Source of the DNA: Cellulomonas sp. 73-145
GTDB lineage: Bacteria > Actinomycetota > Actinomycetes > Actinomycetales > Cellulomonadaceae
Assembly: GCA_001898185.1 (NCBI GenBank)
Contig: MKTI01000013.1
Span: 62,001-126,000 of the forward strand
Direction: 5' to 3'
DNA length: 64,000 nucleotides
Made by a program: the position numbers and the translations under genes. The notes below the pieces were generated by a model. The model worked only from the letters and a program-made list of their open reading frames with translations. It was not told the origin of the DNA and did not search any database. Shown here piece after piece: positions 52,907 through 62,548 of this stretch (its first letter is position 1; every line of letters begins with the position of its first letter).

Positions 52907-54979
52907 TCAGGCGGCCGTGCTCGCCCAGCGCCACCACGACGTGAGGTCGGCCGACCCCCACGGGATGGCGGGAACCTGTGCCAGCCGAGGCCGGCCGTCG
53001 GACGAGGCGGTCGACGTCCCGGCGCCGACGGTCGCCGCCAGCTCGGGCTGGCGCGCCACGGGCACCACGACGTCCGCCGCGGTGAGCGCCGCCGACACGG
53101 TGGAGAGCGACGCGGCAACGGCCGCCGCATCGGTCTGCCTCGCAGCCTGGTCCAGGACCGTGTCCAGCGCAGGGTCGCGGTGCGACGTGACGTTGGTGGC
53201 GCCGCCCGTGCGCCACCGGGCCAGCACCGAGGCGACCGGTGCGGGACTCTGCGGCACGGGCAGCAGCGCGACGTCCCAGGAGCCCGGGTCCGCCCACAGC
53301 GCCGTGGCCGGGTCGGCGGGCCGCGCCTGCGTGACCGCGAACCCCGCGGGGGCCAGCTGCGTCGTCAGGGCCGCCAGCATGTCCCGGCGCACCTCGTCGT
53401 CCGTGCTCACCAGGACGCGGACCGGCACGGCCGCCGCGGACGGGCCGCCCGTCGGGCTTGCAGACGGGCCGCCCGGTGTCACCGACGGTTCCGACGAGCT
53501 CGTCGTCGTGGCGCCAGGAGCCGGGCTGGACGACGAGCTCGGTGCCGCCGTCGAGCTCGTCACGCTCGGGCCGACGGCGGCGAGGACGGCGTCGCTCGGC
53601 GACCCGTGGGCGAGGGCTGCCAGCCGGGCGCGGTCCACCGCACCGACGAACGCCGCGCGCAGCGCCGCCGCCCGCGCCGTGCCGTCGCCACCGGACGACG
53701 TCCAGTGCGCCGGGTCGAAGACGCTGCCACCGCTCTCCTGCAGCTGGAGCTGCAGCACCGCGCCGCCACCGTCGGACACCCGGACGTTCGGCACCCTCTG
53801 CAGCGCCGAGCGGACGTCTGCCGTCGCGACGGGAGCCACCACGTCCGCCGTGCCGGCGCGCAGGGCCGCCACCTGGGCGAGCGGGTCGAGGTCGGAGCGC
53901 ACCACCACGCGGTCGTACGCGGCAGGGCGGGCGCCCGAGTACGCCTCGTTGCGGACCAGCTCCACCCGCTTGCCGGGCTCCACCACGTCGAGCCGGTACG
54001 GGCCGGTGGTCACCGCAGCGGCGGGGTCGTCCTTCAACGCCGCGGCGTCCGCCGCGGTGCGCCACACGCGCGAGACCGGGATCAGCGCGTTCCGGTCCGC
54101 GTGCTGGATCGCTGCCGTGACCAGGGCGGACCAGCGTGCCGCGTCTGCCCCGGCGGTCGACGTCGGAGCGGGCGACCCGCCGACTGTCGCGGACGAGGCC
54201 TCAGGCGTCGAGGAGGCCGCAGCGCCCGCGGTCGGCCCCTCGGTCGAAGCCGTCGCGCCGCCCAGCGCGAGCCGGCCGACGACATGGGCGGGGAGGTTGA
54301 CGTCCAGCGCCGACTGCCAGTCGGCGACCGGGTCCGCGTACACGAGCGTGAGCCCGTGCTCGTCCACCGTCGGGACGGCAGGGGCGTGCACCAGCACCGG
54401 CGACACGGCGCCGAACCACACGGTGTCCGAGGCGGGCGCGGTCGAAGGGGTCGCCGAAGGGCTCGGCGCGGACGCGGTGCTCGCCGCGGCGGGGCTCGCG
54501 CTCGGCACGGCCGGCCCCGTCGCCGAGCCGCTCGGAGCAGGGCTCGCCGTCGCGGCACCGCCGGCACCGGTGTCCGGCGGGGTCTCGTCGAGCTGACCCG
54601 ACCGCGCCGCCCACTCCAGCAGCAGGTCGTCGCCGGTGACCGGCACACCGTCCGACCAGCGGGCGTTCGGCGCGACGGTGTACCGCACGGTCAGCGGGTT
54701 GTCGGACGTCCTCTCGACCGTGCCCATCGCCGTGTCCGGGACCACGGCACCTGCCTCGTCCACCGTGGTGAAACGGTCCTGCACCAGCCCGCGGACCAGC
54801 GTGCTGCCCGGTGTCCGGCCCGCGGTCGTCGCGGCGTTGAGCGACTCGAACGGCACGTCGACCGTGACCACCACCGTCCGCGACCGCTGCGGGTCGACCG
54901 TCGTGGCCGTGCAGCCGGCGACCGTGAGGGCGGCCGCCGCCACGAGGGCGGCGATCAGCTGCCCACGACGGCGGCGCAC
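52907..54979 (-). CDS. LpqW-like solute-binding lipoprotein (SBP family 5)
   Basis: 690 residues, longer than usual solute-binding proteins. A lipobox VAGC (Cys 23) follows a basic N-terminus. The SBP_bac_5 fold is interrupted by two Ala/Pro/Ser/Thr-rich linkers at about 138-188 and 470-517. From memory, LpqW of mycobacteria lies next to typA and controls lipoglycan synthesis rather than import. Here it is the last gene of a dipeptide transporter operon, five bases after the double ATPase, so it could be a second receptor or an LpqW-like regulator. GTG start chosen for the signal peptide; the ribosome-binding site is weak. Confidence 0.78.
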   Translation of the reverse strand: MRRRRGQLIAALVAAAALTVAGCTATTVDPQRSRTVVVTVDVPFESLNAATTAGRTPGSTLVRGLVQDRFTTVDEAGAVVPDTAMGTVERTSDNPLTVRYTVAPNARWSDGVPVTGDDLLLEWAARSGQLDETPPDTGAGGAATASPAPSGSATGPAVPSASPAAASTASAPSPSATPSTAPASDTVWFGAVSPVLVHAPAVPTVDEHGLTLVYADPVADWQSALDVNLPAHVVGRLALGGATASTEGPTAGAAASSTPEASSATVGGSPAPTSTAGADAARWSALVTAAIQHADRNALIPVSRVWRTAADAAALKDDPAAAVTTGPYRLDVVEPGKRVELVRNEAYSGARPAAYDRVVVRSDLDPLAQVAALRAGTADVVAPVATADVRSALQRVPNVRVSDGGGAVLQLQLQESGGSVFDPAHWTSSGGDGTARAAALRAAFVGAVDRARLAALAHGSPSDAVLAAVGPSVTSSTAAPSSSSSPAPGATTTSSSEPSVTPGGPSASPTGGPSAAAVPVRVLVSTDDEVRRDMLAALTTQLAPAGFAVTQARPADPATALWADPGSWDVALLPVPQSPAPVASVLARWRTGGATNVTSHRDPALDTVLDQAARQTDAAAVAASLSTVSAALTAADVVVPVARQPELAATVGAGTSTASSDGRPRLAQVPAIPWGSADLTSWWRWASTAA

Positions 54980-54984
54980 GGCGC

Positions 54985-56727
54985 TCAGGCGGCCGGCGGG
55001 GCGCCGAACACGTCGAGGTGCGCACCCGGGATCGCGTTCAGCAGCTCGCGCGTGTACTCCTCGCGCGGGTTGTCGAACACCTCGTCGGTGGTGGCCGCCT
55101 CGACGATGCGACCGGACTGCATGACGGAGACCTCGTCGGCGATCTGCCGCACCACGGCCAGGTCGTGCGTGATGAACAGGTACGTCAGGCCCAGCTCGGC
55201 CTGCAGGTCGTTCAGCAGCGTGAGGATCTGCGCCTGCACCAGCACGTCCAGGGCGGAGACCGCCTCGTCGCACACGATCACGTCGGGCTCGAGCGCGAGC
55301 GCGCGGGCGACGGCGATGCGCTGCCGCTGACCACCGGACAGCTCGTTGGGGAACCGCCGCATGGTCGACGCCGGCAGCGCCACCATGTCGAGCAGCTCGC
55401 GCACCCGCTTCTCGCGGGCCTTCTTGTCACCGACGTGGTGGATCCGCAGCGGCTCCTCGAGCGTGCGGAAGATCGAGTACATCGGGTCCAGCGACCCGTA
55501 CGGGTTCTGGAAGATCGGCTGCACCCGGCGGCGGAACGAGAACTCGCCCTTGCGGTCGAGCGAGTGCAGGTCCGTGCCCTCGAAGTAGATCTTGCCCTCG
55601 GTGGGCTGCAGCAGGTTCAGCATGATGTTGGCGACGGTCGACTTGCCGGAGCCCGACTCGCCCACCAGCGCCATCGTGGTGCCACGGCGGACGGTGAACG
55701 AGACGTCGTCGACCGCCTTGAACTCCTTGGTGGCGCCGGCGCCGCCACCGCGCAGCTCGAAGACCTTGGTCAGGTGCTCGACGCGGATCAGCTCCTGCCG
55801 AGCGGGGCTGACGCCGTCGCCGTGCGTGATGGCCAGCAGCTCCGTGGCGCGCTCGCCGCGCTCCTTGGCGCTCTGGATCCGCCGCGACGCCAGGGAGGGC
55901 GCCGAGGCGACCAGCCGCTTGGTGTACGGGTGCTGCGGGTCGGCCAGGATCTTGCGCGCCGGCCCGGACTCGACCACCTGGCCGCGATACATCACGACCA
56001 GGTGCTCGGCGCGCTCCGCCGCGAGGCCCAGGTCATGGGTGATGAACAGGACCGCCGTGCCCAGCTGGTCCGTCAGACCCTCGAGGTGGTCGAGGATCTT
56101 CCGCTGCACCGTCACGTCGAGGGCCGACGTCGGCTCGTCGGCGATCAGCAGCTTGGGCCGTGCCGCCAGGCCGATGGCGATGAGCGCCCGCTGGCGCATT
56201 CCGCCGGAGAACTCGTGCGGGTACTGGTTGGCCCGTCGTGCGGCGTCCGGCAGACCGGCCTCCGCGAGCAGCTCGGCGACGCGGGTCATCGCGGCCCTGC
56301 CGGACGCGATGCCGTTGGCCTTGAGGGCCTCCTTGACCTGGTACCCGATCTTCCAGACGGGGTTCAGGTTGGTCATCGGGTCCTGCGGGACCAGGCCGAT
56401 CTCCTTGCCTCGGAGGCCGACGAACGTCTTCTTGTCGGCGCCGACCAGCTCGCGGCCGTCGAAGAGGATCGATCCCGCCGTGACCCGGCCGGTGCCGGGC
56501 AGCAGGTTGATGATCGAGTGCGCGAGCGTCGACTTGCCCGAGCCCGACTCGCCCACGATGGCGACGGCCTGGCCGGGGTAGATCGTCAGGTCCGCGCCGC
56601 GCACCGCGTTGACCACACCGGTCGCGGTGGTGAACGAGACGTCCAGGTTGCGCACCTGGAGCAAGGGGCTGTTGCGGTCGACCAACGGCGCCTGCGTGTC
56701 GGTCAGCTCCACCGTCGTCCTGCTCAT
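54985..56727 (-). CDS. Dipeptide-type ABC transporter double ATPase (DppD-DppF fusion)
   Basis: 580 residues with two complete cassettes. Cassette 1: Walker A GESGSGKST, signature FSGGMRQR, Walker B LLIADEPTSALD. Cassette 2: GESGSGKST, LSGGQRQR, VIVCDEAVSALD (a D-E-A rather than D-E-P). Both are expected to hydrolyse ATP. Overlaps the upstream permease by four bases. Powers import through the two permeases. Confidence 0.93.
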   Translation of the reverse strand: MSRTTVELTDTQAPLVDRNSPLLQVRNLDVSFTTATGVVNAVRGADLTIYPGQAVAIVGESGSGKSTLAHSIINLLPGTGRVTAGSILFDGRELVGADKKTFVGLRGKEIGLVPQDPMTNLNPVWKIGYQVKEALKANGIASGRAAMTRVAELLAEAGLPDAARRANQYPHEFSGGMRQRALIAIGLAARPKLLIADEPTSALDVTVQRKILDHLEGLTDQLGTAVLFITHDLGLAAERAEHLVVMYRGQVVESGPARKILADPQHPYTKRLVASAPSLASRRIQSAKERGERATELLAITHGDGVSPARQELIRVEHLTKVFELRGGGAGATKEFKAVDDVSFTVRRGTTMALVGESGSGKSTVANIMLNLLQPTEGKIYFEGTDLHSLDRKGEFSFRRRVQPIFQNPYGSLDPMYSIFRTLEEPLRIHHVGDKKAREKRVRELLDMVALPASTMRRFPNELSGGQRQRIAVARALALEPDVIVCDEAVSALDVLVQAQILTLLNDLQAELGLTYLFITHDLAVVRQIADEVSVMQSGRIVEAATTDEVFDNPREEYTRELLNAIPGAHLDVFGAPPAA

Positions 56728-57674
56728 CGCTTCCGGGCCTTCGGGTCGAGGGCGTCACGCACGGCGTCGCCCATCATGATGAAGCCGAGCACCGTCAGGG
56801 CGAGGGCACCGGCCGGGTAGAAGAGGATGCCCGGGTAGCTGCGCAGCTGCTGCTGGGCCTTGGCCACGTCCGCACCCCACGAGACCACCGACGGCGGCAG
56901 CCCGAGACCGAGGAACGACAGCGTCGCCTCGGCCACGATGAACGTGCCGAGGGACACGGTCGCGGTCACGATGATCGGGGCCAGCGAGTTCGGCATCACG
57001 TGCCGCACCAGCGCCGCCGGTCGCGAGGCGCCGAGCGCCTTGGCGGCCGTGATGAAGTCGGCGTTCTTGACGCTCATCACGGCACCGCGAGTGATGCGGG
57101 CGATCTGCGGCCAGCCGAAGATCCCGAGCACGAGCACCACGGTGAAGATGTTGCGGTGCGCCCGGAACATCGCCATGACCAGGACGGCGGCGAGCACGAA
57201 CGGGATCGCGAAGAAGATGTCCGTCACGCGCGACAGCAGCGCGTCGAACCAGCCGGCGTAGAAGCCGGCGATCGCGCCGATCACCGCGCCGAGGATGGTG
57301 ACGAGGATGGTGGTCAGCACGCCGACCGCGACCGACGCACGGGCGCCGTAGATGGTCCGGGCGTAGATGTCGCAGCCCTGGAAGTCGAAGCCGAACGGGT
57401 GCCCCGACGCCGGCCGCTTCAGGCTGTTCTGCAGCTCGCAGTAGTTCGGGTCCACCGAGGTGAACAGCTTCGGGAAGATCGCGACGACGACCACCAGCAG
57501 GATGATCGCCGCGGACACCCAGAACAGCGGGCGGGCCCGGAGGTTGCGCCAGGCGTCCTGCCACATGCTGGCAGGCGCCTCGGTCTCGTCGACGGCGTCG
57601 ACGGCGGCGAGCACGTCCTCGTCCAGCGAGGCGAAGAAGTGCGCCTGGTCCTGACGGACGAGGGGCTCAGGCAT
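56724..57674 (-). CDS. Dipeptide-type ABC permease (DppC-like)
   Basis: 316 residues: a cytosolic N-terminus of about 45 residues, six membrane segments and the EAA loop AAKALGASRPAALVRHVMPNSLAPI. Ends with GDAVRDALDPKARKR, typical of DppC. Overlaps the DppB-like gene by eight bases and the ATPase by four. Confidence 0.93.
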   Translation of the reverse strand: MPEPLVRQDQAHFFASLDEDVLAAVDAVDETEAPASMWQDAWRNLRARPLFWVSAAIILLVVVVAIFPKLFTSVDPNYCELQNSLKRPASGHPFGFDFQGCDIYARTIYGARASVAVGVLTTILVTILGAVIGAIAGFYAGWFDALLSRVTDIFFAIPFVLAAVLVMAMFRAHRNIFTVVLVLGIFGWPQIARITRGAVMSVKNADFITAAKALGASRPAALVRHVMPNSLAPIIVTATVSLGTFIVAEATLSFLGLGLPPSVVSWGADVAKAQQQLRSYPGILFYPAGALALTVLGFIMMGDAVRDALDPKARKR

Positions 57675-58593
57675 AACGGATCCTCGGGTCGAGTGCGGCG
57701 TACAGCAGGTCCACGATCAGGTTCGCCGCGATGAACACGATCACGAGGATCGTGGTGAAGGACACGATGGTGGGCGCGCTCCCCTGGCGGATCGCCTGGT
57801 AGAGGGTGCCGCCGACGCCCGAGATGTTGAAGATGCCCTCGGTGACGATCGCGCCGCCCATCAGGCTGCCGAGGTCGGACCCGAGGAACGTCACGACGGG
57901 GATCAGCGAGTTGCGCAGCACGTGCACCATCACCACGCGGGGCCGGGACAAGCCCTTGGCGGTCGCGGTGCGGACGAAGTCGGCGGTGAGGTTCTCGAAG
58001 ACGGACGTCCGGGTCAGCCGCAGCACGTAGGCGAACGACACCGCCCCCAGCACGATGGCCGGCATCAGCAACGTCCGGAACGACACGTCCGACCCGACGG
58101 ACACCGGCAGCAGGTGCCACTTCACGCCGACGAAGAACTGCAGCACGAAGCCGATGACGAACGTGGGCACGGCGATCACCACGAGGCTGACGACCAGCAG
58201 CGTGGAGTCGAACAGCTTGCCCTTGCGCAGGCCGGCGAGCAGTCCGGCGCCGATGCCGAACACGCCCTCGAAGACGAGCGCCATGATGGCGAGCTTGAAG
58301 GTGATGGGGTACGCGTGCGCCAGCAGCTCACCGACGGGGCGTCCCGAGAAGGTCACGCCGAAGTTCCCGGTGAAGATGCCCTTGAGGTACAGCACGTACT
58401 GGACCAGGAAGGGCTTGTCCAGGTTGTACTTGGAGCGCAGCTGCGCGGCCAGCGCATCGCTCACACCCTTGTCACCGCCGAGGGCGAGCACGGGGTCGCC
58501 GGGCAGCGAGAACACCATGAAGTAGATCAGCAGCGTCGCCCCGAAGAACACGGGGATCGCCTGGAGCAGGCGGCGGCCGAGATAGCGGGCCAT
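57667..58593 (-). CDS. Dipeptide-type ABC permease (DppB-like)
   Basis: 308 residues, six membrane segments, with the EAA-like loop TATAKGLSRPRVVMVHVLRNSLIPV and C-terminal LLYAALDPRIRYA. N-terminal MARYLGRRLLQAIPVFFGATLLIYF is the standard DppB beginning. First permease after the hairpin that follows the binding-protein gene. Confidence 0.93.
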   Translation of the reverse strand: MARYLGRRLLQAIPVFFGATLLIYFMVFSLPGDPVLALGGDKGVSDALAAQLRSKYNLDKPFLVQYVLYLKGIFTGNFGVTFSGRPVGELLAHAYPITFKLAIMALVFEGVFGIGAGLLAGLRKGKLFDSTLLVVSLVVIAVPTFVIGFVLQFFVGVKWHLLPVSVGSDVSFRTLLMPAIVLGAVSFAYVLRLTRTSVFENLTADFVRTATAKGLSRPRVVMVHVLRNSLIPVVTFLGSDLGSLMGGAIVTEGIFNISGVGGTLYQAIRQGSAPTIVSFTTILVIVFIAANLIVDLLYAALDPRIRYA

Positions 58594-58714
58594 CAGCCTT
58601 CCTTCGAGTCAGGGGTCGCGGCGATCAGTGCCGCGACAGGGGGGTCCGCTCCCTCACGGAGGCGGAGCGCCGACCGGTGAACTGTAGTCCATCGGCGCCC
58701 TCCGACCACCGCAG

Positions 58715-58756
58715 ACGAGTGGGGGCGGGGCCCCAGCGGGCCCCGCCCCCACTCGT
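58715..58756 (-). terminator. Strong hairpin between binding protein and permease genes
   Basis: Perfect 19-base arms (ACGAGTGGGGGCGGGGCCC) with a four-base loop, 13 bases after the binding-protein stop and about 120 bases before the DppB-like gene. Likely a partial terminator that keeps the lipoprotein more abundant than the membrane parts. Confidence 0.85.
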
Positions 58757-58768
58757 GGAGCGATCAGG

Positions 58769-60457
58769 TCAGGACTTGGTGACCGCGTAGTACAGCGGGA
58801 CGCCGTCCCAGCCGAACTCGACGTTCTTCACCGTCTTGGCGAAGCCGCCCGTGGAGTTCGAGTACCACAGCGGGATCGACGGCAGGTCCTTGAACAGGAT
58901 CGTCTGGGCCTGGGCGAAGTCCTTGTTCGCGTCGTCCAGAGACTTCTCCTGCGCACCCTTGCTGAGCAGCGCGTCGAACTGCGGGTTCGAGTAGCTGCCG
59001 TCGTTCGAGCCGGCTCCCGTGGCCCACATGGCACCGAGGAAGTCGAGCGCGCCCGGGTAGTCACCCTGCCAGCCGCTGCGGAAGGCACCGGTCAGACCGG
59101 TCTTCTTGCCCTTCTTGCTGGCGTTGATGTCCGTACGCAGGTCCTTGAAGACCGGGTACGGCTGGCCGGCCGCGTCGATGCCCAGCGCGTTCTTGATGCT
59201 GTTGGTCACGGCGTCGACCCACGCCTGGTGCCCACCGTCGGCGTTGTACGCGATGGTGAAGCTGCCCGACCACGGCGACATGGCGTCCGCCTGGGCCCAG
59301 AGCTTCTTGGCGGCAGCCGGGTCGTACTTCAGCACGTCGGAGCCGTCGATCTTGTCCGACCAGCCCGGGATGACCGGGGAGGTGAAGTCGGTCGCCGGGG
59401 TACGGGTGCCGTGGAAGATCGTCTTGGTGATGGTGTCACGGTCGATCGCGTGGGAGAGAGCCGCACGGCGGAGCTGACCCTCGGCGCCGGTGAAGTGCGC
59501 GAGGTTCTGCGGGATCGTGAAGCCCTGCCACACGGCGCCCGGGATGTTCACCGCGTTGCTGCCCAGGTCGTTCTGGAAGGTGCCCAGAGCGGACGACGGG
59601 ACGGTCTGCAGGACGTCGAGCTGGCCGGCGAGCAGGTCGTTGTAGGCCGTGTCCTGAGATGTGTAGAACTTGATGTCCAGCCCACCGTTGCGCGCCTTGC
59701 GGTCACCGGTGAAGTCCGCGTTGGGCACCAGCTTGATGTCGACGTTGTGGGTCCAGCCGTTGTCGGCGACCTTGTACGGGCCGTTGCCGATCGGGCTCTC
59801 GCCGAACGCCTTCATGTCCTTGAACGCCACGGACGGCAGCGGGAAGAACGCCGAGTAGCCGATGCGGACCGGGAAGTCCGACAGCGGGGTGGTCAGCTGG
59901 ACCGTGAAGGTGGTGTCGTCCACGACCTTCAGGCCGGACATCGTCGTGGCCTTGGGCTGGCTCGAGGCGTCCGCGGCCTGCGTGTCGTCGTAGCCGACGA
60001 TCGGGATGCCGTAGCTCGGGTCCTGGAACCAGCCGCTGTTCAGCTGGGCGTTGGTGGAGACGGCGCCGTAGTTCCACGCGTCCACGAAGCTCTTGGCCGT
60101 GACGGGCTCACCGTTGGTGAACTTCCAGCCGGACTTCAGCTTGATGGTCCAGTTGGTGTTGTCCGACGACGTGATCGAGTCGGCCACCTCGTTGTGCGTC
60201 TTGCCCTTGGCGTCGTAGTACACGAGGCCCGCGAAGATCTGGGTGAGGATCGTCCCGCCACCGGTCTCGTTGGTGTTGGTGGGGATCAGCGGGTTCTCGG
60301 GCTCGCTGCCCCATGCCGTGACGATGCCCGTGCTGGTCCCGCCGCTGGCCGCCGTGGTCGAGCTGGAGCTCGACGAGCCGCCGCTGGAGCAGGCCGCGAG
60401 GAGCAGGGCACCAGCCGTGATCGTCGCGAGCAGGCCTGCGCTACGCCTGATCTTCAA
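58769..60457 (-). CDS. Oligopeptide/dipeptide-binding lipoprotein (SBP family 5)
   Basis: 562 residues. Lipobox LAAC near residue 20 after a basic signal peptide, then a Ser/Gly linker and the family 5 binding fold. Conserved pieces include WGSEPENPLIPTN, the GEPVTAKSFVDAWNY region and IGNGPYKV. TTG at 60457 was chosen: AGGAGG is four bases upstream and the signal peptide starts LKIRRSAG; no ATG or GTG fits. Receptor for the downstream DppBC and double ATPase. Confidence 0.92.
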   Translation of the reverse strand: MKIRRSAGLLATITAGALLLAACSSGGSSSSSSTTAASGGTSTGIVTAWGSEPENPLIPTNTNETGGGTILTQIFAGLVYYDAKGKTHNEVADSITSSDNTNWTIKLKSGWKFTNGEPVTAKSFVDAWNYGAVSTNAQLNSGWFQDPSYGIPIVGYDDTQAADASSQPKATTMSGLKVVDDTTFTVQLTTPLSDFPVRIGYSAFFPLPSVAFKDMKAFGESPIGNGPYKVADNGWTHNVDIKLVPNADFTGDRKARNGGLDIKFYTSQDTAYNDLLAGQLDVLQTVPSSALGTFQNDLGSNAVNIPGAVWQGFTIPQNLAHFTGAEGQLRRAALSHAIDRDTITKTIFHGTRTPATDFTSPVIPGWSDKIDGSDVLKYDPAAAKKLWAQADAMSPWSGSFTIAYNADGGHQAWVDAVTNSIKNALGIDAAGQPYPVFKDLRTDINASKKGKKTGLTGAFRSGWQGDYPGALDFLGAMWATGAGSNDGSYSNPQFDALLSKGAQEKSLDDANKDFAQAQTILFKDLPSIPLWYSNSTGGFAKTVKNVEFGWDGVPLYYAVTKS

Positions 60458-60703
60458 TGTTCCTCCTGGGATGGGAGTGGCCGGGCGACGGGCCTGCGCC
60501 ACCGGTCTCGCCGGGTGCGCGTGCAGACGTCGCCGACCGCCACACGTTGGGAGCCACCGTAGGGCGGTCGAGACGGACATTCGCGACAGGCTGGACACCG
60601 GTTTCGAATCGTTACGTGATCGATACTGCCCAGTAGGTCCCGCGCTGGGAGGATGCCCGGCCCGACACCGGCACGAAACACGTTGGTAACACGATGCCTG
60701 CGA
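60458..60703 (-). promoter_or_regulatory. Leader of the peptide-binding protein gene
   Basis: 246 bases between the second double-ATPase gene and the lipoprotein, expected to hold its promoter. A direct repeat AACACG-N5-AACACG (60677-60682 and 60688-60693, 11 bases apart) is visible on the plus strand. No confident -35/-10 pair; no coding frame seen. Confidence 0.35.
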
Positions 60704-62548
60704 TCAGGGGTGTCGCTGAACGGGGACGTCCGCGTGGTGGCACGCCACGTCCCGGCCCTCGGTCCGACGAGACACCGGGTCCACCTGTGTGCACTGCTGC
60801 GCGAGGTCGCCGGGCAGCGCGGCGCGGAGCGCACACCGGTGACGGAAGCGGCATCCGGCCGTCGGCGGCGCGTCGTCGTCCAGCAGCGGCACCGGAGCCG
60901 GTCGCACACGCGGGTCGGCGACCGGGACGGCCGCGAGCAGGGCACGCGTGTACGGGTGCCGCGGGTCGTCGAGCACCACGTGCGCCGGCCCCTGCTCGAC
61001 CACGCGGCCGCGGTACATCACCGCGACCAGCTCCGCGTGGGCGCGCACCACCCCCAGGTCGTGGGCGACGAGGACGCAGGTCAGCCGCAGCTCGTCGCGC
61101 AACCGGTCCACCAGGGCGAGCAGCTCCGCTCGGACCGGTGCGTCGAGGGCCGAGACCGGCTCGTCGAGCACCAGCACCTCGGGCCGGGAGGCGAGCGCGC
61201 GGGCCAGGGCGACGCGCTGCAGCTGGCCGCCCGAGAGCTCGTGCGGGTACCGGTCCGCGAGGGCCGCAGGCAGGCCGACCAGTCGCAGGACGCCGGCGAC
61301 GTCCGCACCGGTCGCGGCGGACGCCCGGAGGCCCTCGGCCAGGGCCTGCCGCACCGTCATGCGCGGGTCGAGCGAGCCGCCGGCGTCCTGGAACACCAGC
61401 TGCACCCGTCTGCGCAGGGCCAGGCGCTCGGCGCGACCGAGCTGCGGCACCGTGGACACGTCGGTGCCGACCACCCGCACGGTCCCGGCCTCGGGCGGCT
61501 CGAGGGACGCGATGGCCAGCGCCGTCGTCGTCTTCCCGCTCCCGCTCTCGCCGACCAGGGCCAACGTGGCGCCCCGTGGGACGACGAGGCTCACCCCGTC
61601 CATCGCCGCGACGGCCTCGTCGGCCGCACGCGCCGTCCACCTGCTCCGCGACCGGAACGTGCGATGCACGTCGACCAGCTCGACGGCCGCAGGCCCGGTG
61701 GGCTCCACCTCGGACCGCGTGGCGGCGAAGGCCTCGGCCCGGAGCAGCCTGGCGGTGTAGTCCTGACGGGGCGCGTCGAACAACGTCGTCACGTCGCCCT
61801 GCTCCACGACCTGTCCGTCCCGCAGCACCACGACGCGGTCCGCGTGCCCCGCCACCACCCCCGGGTCGTGCGTGATGAGGAGCAGCGACGCGCCCGCCGC
61901 CTCGCGGGCCCGGTGCAGCACCTCGAGCACCTGCGCCTGGACCGTGACGTCCAGGGACGACGTGGGCTCGTCGGCGACGATCAGCCGGGGGCGGTTGGCG
62001 ACCGCGACCGCGACGAGCACGCGCTGGCGCTGGCCGCCGGACAGCTGGTGCGGGTAGGCGTCCAGGGTCCGGCCCGGCAGGCCGACGAGGGTGCACAGCT
62101 GCGCTGCCCGGGCGAGCGCGGCTGCACGGGACAGCCGTCGGTCGTGCAGCTGGAGCGCCTCGACGAGCAGGGCGCCGACGCGGTGCACCGGGGGCAGCGC
62201 CGAGCGCGGGTCCTGGAACACCATCGCGATGCGCGCCCCGCGCAGCGCGGAGAACGCGCGGTCGGACAGGTCGAGGAGCGAGGTTCCCTCCAGCCGGACC
62301 GAGCCGCGCACGCGTGCGCTCGAGGGGAGCAGCCCGAGGACGGCGAGCGCCGTCGTCGTCTTCCCCGCCCCCGACTCGCCGACCAGGGCGACCACCTCGT
62401 CGGCGCCGACGGTGAACGAGACGTCCCGGACGGCCGGCACACCCCCGGCTGCGGCGGACCGGCCACCGGCGCGCGGCCGGAGCCGTGTCCCACGGGGGGC
62501 AAGGAAGGTGACGCCCAGCCCCTCCACTGCGAGCAGCGACTCACTCAC
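60704..62548 (-). CDS. Second dipeptide-type ABC double ATPase (DppD-DppF fusion)
   Basis: 614 residues with two full cassettes. Cassette 1: GESGAGKTT, LSGGQRQR, LIVADEPTSSLD. Cassette 2: GESGSGKTT, LSGGQLQR, LVLDEPVSALD. The C-terminus has the Cys-containing oligopeptide ATPase extension (GCRFRHRCALRAALPG). It overlaps the upstream permease by eight bases. Distinct from the first system: the sequences differ throughout, so this is a paralogue rather than a recent copy. Confidence 0.92.
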   Translation of the reverse strand: MSESLLAVEGLGVTFLAPRGTRLRPRAGGRSAAAGGVPAVRDVSFTVGADEVVALVGESGAGKTTTALAVLGLLPSSARVRGSVRLEGTSLLDLSDRAFSALRGARIAMVFQDPRSALPPVHRVGALLVEALQLHDRRLSRAAALARAAQLCTLVGLPGRTLDAYPHQLSGGQRQRVLVAVAVANRPRLIVADEPTSSLDVTVQAQVLEVLHRAREAAGASLLLITHDPGVVAGHADRVVVLRDGQVVEQGDVTTLFDAPRQDYTARLLRAEAFAATRSEVEPTGPAAVELVDVHRTFRSRSRWTARAADEAVAAMDGVSLVVPRGATLALVGESGSGKTTTALAIASLEPPEAGTVRVVGTDVSTVPQLGRAERLALRRRVQLVFQDAGGSLDPRMTVRQALAEGLRASAATGADVAGVLRLVGLPAALADRYPHELSGGQLQRVALARALASRPEVLVLDEPVSALDAPVRAELLALVDRLRDELRLTCVLVAHDLGVVRAHAELVAVMYRGRVVEQGPAHVVLDDPRHPYTRALLAAVPVADPRVRPAPVPLLDDDAPPTAGCRFRHRCALRAALPGDLAQQCTQVDPVSRRTEGRDVACHHADVPVQRHP

